DNA of 15,544 nucleotides from an uncultured bacterium. GTDB lineage: Bacteria; Bacillota_A; Clostridia; Oscillospirales; Oscillospiraceae. Of this stretch, positions 14,158-15,544 are shown one piece after another. The DNA is taken from assembly GCA_905214605.1 (NCBI GenBank), contig CAJMMY010000009.1, positions 1-15,544 on the forward strand. Direction: 5' to 3'. Made by a program: the position numbers and the translations under genes. Below the pieces are notes generated by a model. That model did no database searches and was not told where the DNA came from. It saw only the letters and a list, made by a program, of their open reading frames with translations. The stretch's first letter is position 1, and each line of letters starts with the position of its first letter.

Positions 14158-14493
14158 TTAATTTTGTGCTGTAACATCTTCCAGCACGATTTGCAGCGTA
14201 CCTTCTCGCTGAAAACCTTCAAAGGTCAGAATCAGGGATTCTGTCAACCGATAATCGATTTCAAATCCTTCTCCATCTTCGTCTTCATAGAAATCAGCGA
14301 ACGCTTCGGAAAACGGTGCAACCGTTGTTTTCTGAAACCGCAGCACCCGTTCGATTTCGCCCTGTAATTCTTCCATTGGGAGGTCGGAACGGGAAAGCAG
14401 GGTGGGAATCGCTGCATAGTGATTCTGTGCAATGGCTGTTACCACTGCCTGAATGGTTTGCAGGGCAGTTTGTTTTTCATCAGCTGCAAGCAT
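14158..14493 (-). CDS. Small protein of unknown function in the parB-serS run
   Basis: A 111-residue soluble protein that I do not recognise. The first part (1-55) looks alpha-helical with a KQTALQTIQAVVTAIAQNHY helix; the second part is mixed, with an acidic turn DFYEDEDGEG near residues 67-76 and strand-like EIDYRLTESLILTFEGF and TLQIVLEDV. No signal peptide, membrane segment or cysteine cluster. It is likely real: the ATG has a good AAAGGAG site 8-9 bases away, it starts 17 bp after the parB stop, and its frame is open from there to a TAA before a terminator-like hairpin. The fold outline resembles small NTF2-like or cystatin-like proteins only loosely, so no function is proposed. Confidence 0.75.
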   Translation of the reverse strand: MLAADEKQTALQTIQAVVTAIAQNHYAAIPTLLSRSDLPMEELQGEIERVLRFQKTTVAPFSEAFADFYEDEDGEGFEIDYRLTESLILTFEGFQREGTLQIVLEDVTAQN

Positions 14494-14510
14494 CTGTTAT
14501 TCTCCTTTGC

Positions 14511-15368
14511 TCAGAATTCCTGTTCTGCCAGCTCTGTGAGCTGTTTTGCCAGTGATGCAAGGTCTTCTTTGTTGTAAAATTCCAGCATCAGCGTGCCTTT
14601 TTTTCTGCCATAGGTAACCGAAACTTTTCGCTGTAGTCGGTCGGTCAGTTCCAGTTCCATTTCTTTATAGTACTGATCCGTGGTCTTGCGTTTTTTCGCA
14701 GGTTTTTCTGCTTTTGCTGCCTGTTCGGCTGCCAGCTTTTCCACTGCCCGTACAGTCATGCCGTCCTCGGCACAGCGTCTTGCAGTTTCCAGCTGCAAAT
14801 CTGGGTCAGAAATTGCCAGCAATGCCCGTGCATGTCCGGCAGTAATTTTTCCGCATTCCAGCAGTTCTTGCAGTGGTTGCGGCAGCTGCAACAGCCGCAG
14901 AGCGTTTGCAACCGCACTCCGGGAACGACCAATGGACTTGGAAACGGCTTCCTGTGTCATATCAAACTGATCCATCAAATCACGGAAACCGGCTGCTTCT
15001 TCGAGCGGTGTCAAGTCCTCTCGTACTAGGTTTTCAATCAATGCAATCTGCATGGTTTCCTTGTCGGAAAATTCCTTGATGATGACTGGCACTTCTTCCA
15101 GTCCCAGCAGATTTGCAGCTCGCCAACGCCGTTCTCCGGCAACAATCTGATAGGTCATGCCATACGGACGAACCAGAATCGGCTGCAACATCCCATACTG
15201 CCGGATGGAATCCGCCAGAGCCGAGATGGCTTCTTCGCTGAATGTTTTTCTGGGCTGTTCTCGGTTCGGCTCAATTTCAGAGAGCCGCAGGGTTCGTTTT
15301 ACTGGTACTTCTGCGGTGTTTTCGTCAAATAAAAAATCCAGACCGCTGCCCAGTCCGCCAATTGCCAT
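14511..15368 (-). CDS. parB: Chromosome-partitioning protein ParB (Spo0J)
   Basis: DNA-binding CTP-dependent clamp that loads at parS, spreads along DNA and, with ParA, separates the newly copied origins. It has 285 residues. The N-terminal GLGSGLDFLFDE is the usual ParA-interacting start. The CTP-binding domain contains the conserved GERRWRAA (78-85) and ENLVREDLTPLEEA (112-125). The helix-turn-helix region is about 138-165 (TQEAVSKSIGRSRSAVANAL), followed by the KITAGHARALL segment. A basic linker (KPAKKRK) leads to the C-terminal dimer domain. The ATG has an AAAGGGGG site about 9 bases upstream. A parS-like site lies 40 bases before the start. Noc is a close paralogue, but the near-perfect parS next door favours ParB. 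parA is not in the window; the next 176 bases upstream are non-coding as far as I can see. Confidence 0.95.
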   Translation of the reverse strand: MAIGGLGSGLDFLFDENTAEVPVKRTLRLSEIEPNREQPRKTFSEEAISALADSIRQYGMLQPILVRPYGMTYQIVAGERRWRAANLLGLEEVPVIIKEFSDKETMQIALIENLVREDLTPLEEAAGFRDLMDQFDMTQEAVSKSIGRSRSAVANALRLLQLPQPLQELLECGKITAGHARALLAISDPDLQLETARRCAEDGMTVRAVEKLAAEQAAKAEKPAKKRKTTDQYYKEMELELTDRLQRKVSVTYGRKKGTLMLEFYNKEDLASLAKQLTELAEQEF

Positions 15369-15407
15369 AGATACCCGCCCCCTTTCTATGTAAATGATTT
15401 TGTGTGA

Positions 15408-15423
15408 TGTTTCATGTGAAACA
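15408..15423. promoter_or_regulatory. parS-like centromere site
   Basis: TGTTTCATGTGAAACA differs at one base from the palindromic parS consensus TGTTTCACGTGAAACA (T for C at position 8). It lies upstream of parB, within about 11 kb of the origin, which is the usual zone for parS. Two half-sites in coding sequence (near 7999 and 10488) lack the other arm and were not counted. Confidence 0.85.
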
Positions 15424-15480
15424 CTGCTTGAATTGCTCTTAGAGATGCCATATTCCTAGGAAAAACGATCTTTCTCGTCC

Positions 15481-15511
15481 GGCAAAAGGGGGTTCCACCC
15501 CTGCTTTTGCC
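15481..15511. repeat. Strong imperfect hairpin at the right edge
   Basis: GGCAAAAG (15481-15488) pairs with CTTTTGCC (15504-15511), then GGGGT (15489-15493) with ACCCC (15497-15501), a 3-base loop and a 2-base bulge. No T-tract follows on either strand. The surrounding 15424-15544 shows no recognised gene, although reading frames on minus run open to the window edge. It could end the gene upstream or belong to a dispersed intergenic repeat. Confidence 0.6.
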
Positions 15512-15544
15512 TGCCTGCGTGCTGCAATTGCCCCGTTGCCTTGT

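Overview
The window is the replication-origin neighbourhood of a bacterial chromosome from the Clostridia branch of Firmicutes. The minus-strand order dnaA, dnaN, yaaA (S4 domain), recF, remB, gyrB is the classic Firmicutes origin cluster. The moderately high GC, the protein sequences and the gene mix (PrsA-like lipoprotein, AroK-like kinase, lrgAB, serS, parB) suggest an Oscillospirales/Ruminococcaceae-type gut anaerobe. The order-level call is an inference from sequence feel, not from a search.

Layout: 1-5873 carries the leftward replication cluster, with gyrB cut by the window edge. Two gene-free stretches flank dnaA: 4173-4538 (dnaA-dnaN) and 5874-6226 (dnaA-mfd). Together they look like a bipartite origin of the Bacillus subtilis kind. 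The dnaA-dnaN part holds DnaA boxes, a TAG/CTA triplet array that matches a DnaA-trio unwinding element, and five copies of an off-consensus box TTTTCAACA. The dnaA-mfd part holds the dnaA promoter with a DnaA box inside it, a further cluster of DnaA-box-like sites, and the mfd promoter. To the right, 6227-11476 reads rightward: mfd, then a parvulin-type foldase lipoprotein and an AroK-like kinase that overlap by 4 bp. A bidirectional terminator separates these from 11556-15368, which reads leftward: lrgAB, then the run parB - small unknown gene - serS. A parS-like site lies just upstream of parB. The last 120 bases hold a strong imperfect hairpin and no recognised gene.

How the parts fit: DnaA binds and opens the origin, DnaN is the polymerase clamp, RecF and Mfd handle damage met by forks and by RNA polymerase, GyrB relieves supercoils, and ParB with parS segregates the newly copied origin. 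SerS and LrgAB are housekeeping and transport neighbours.

The points most worth a second look are the DnaA-trio origin; the coincidence of off-consensus boxes with changed residues in the DnaA recognition helix; the AroK-like protein that lacks key shikimate-kinase residues; two genes preceded by a terminator-like hairpin with almost no room for a promoter; and the head-on orientation of parB and serS relative to the rightward fork. I saw no CRISPR array, tRNA, rRNA, transposase or defence system.
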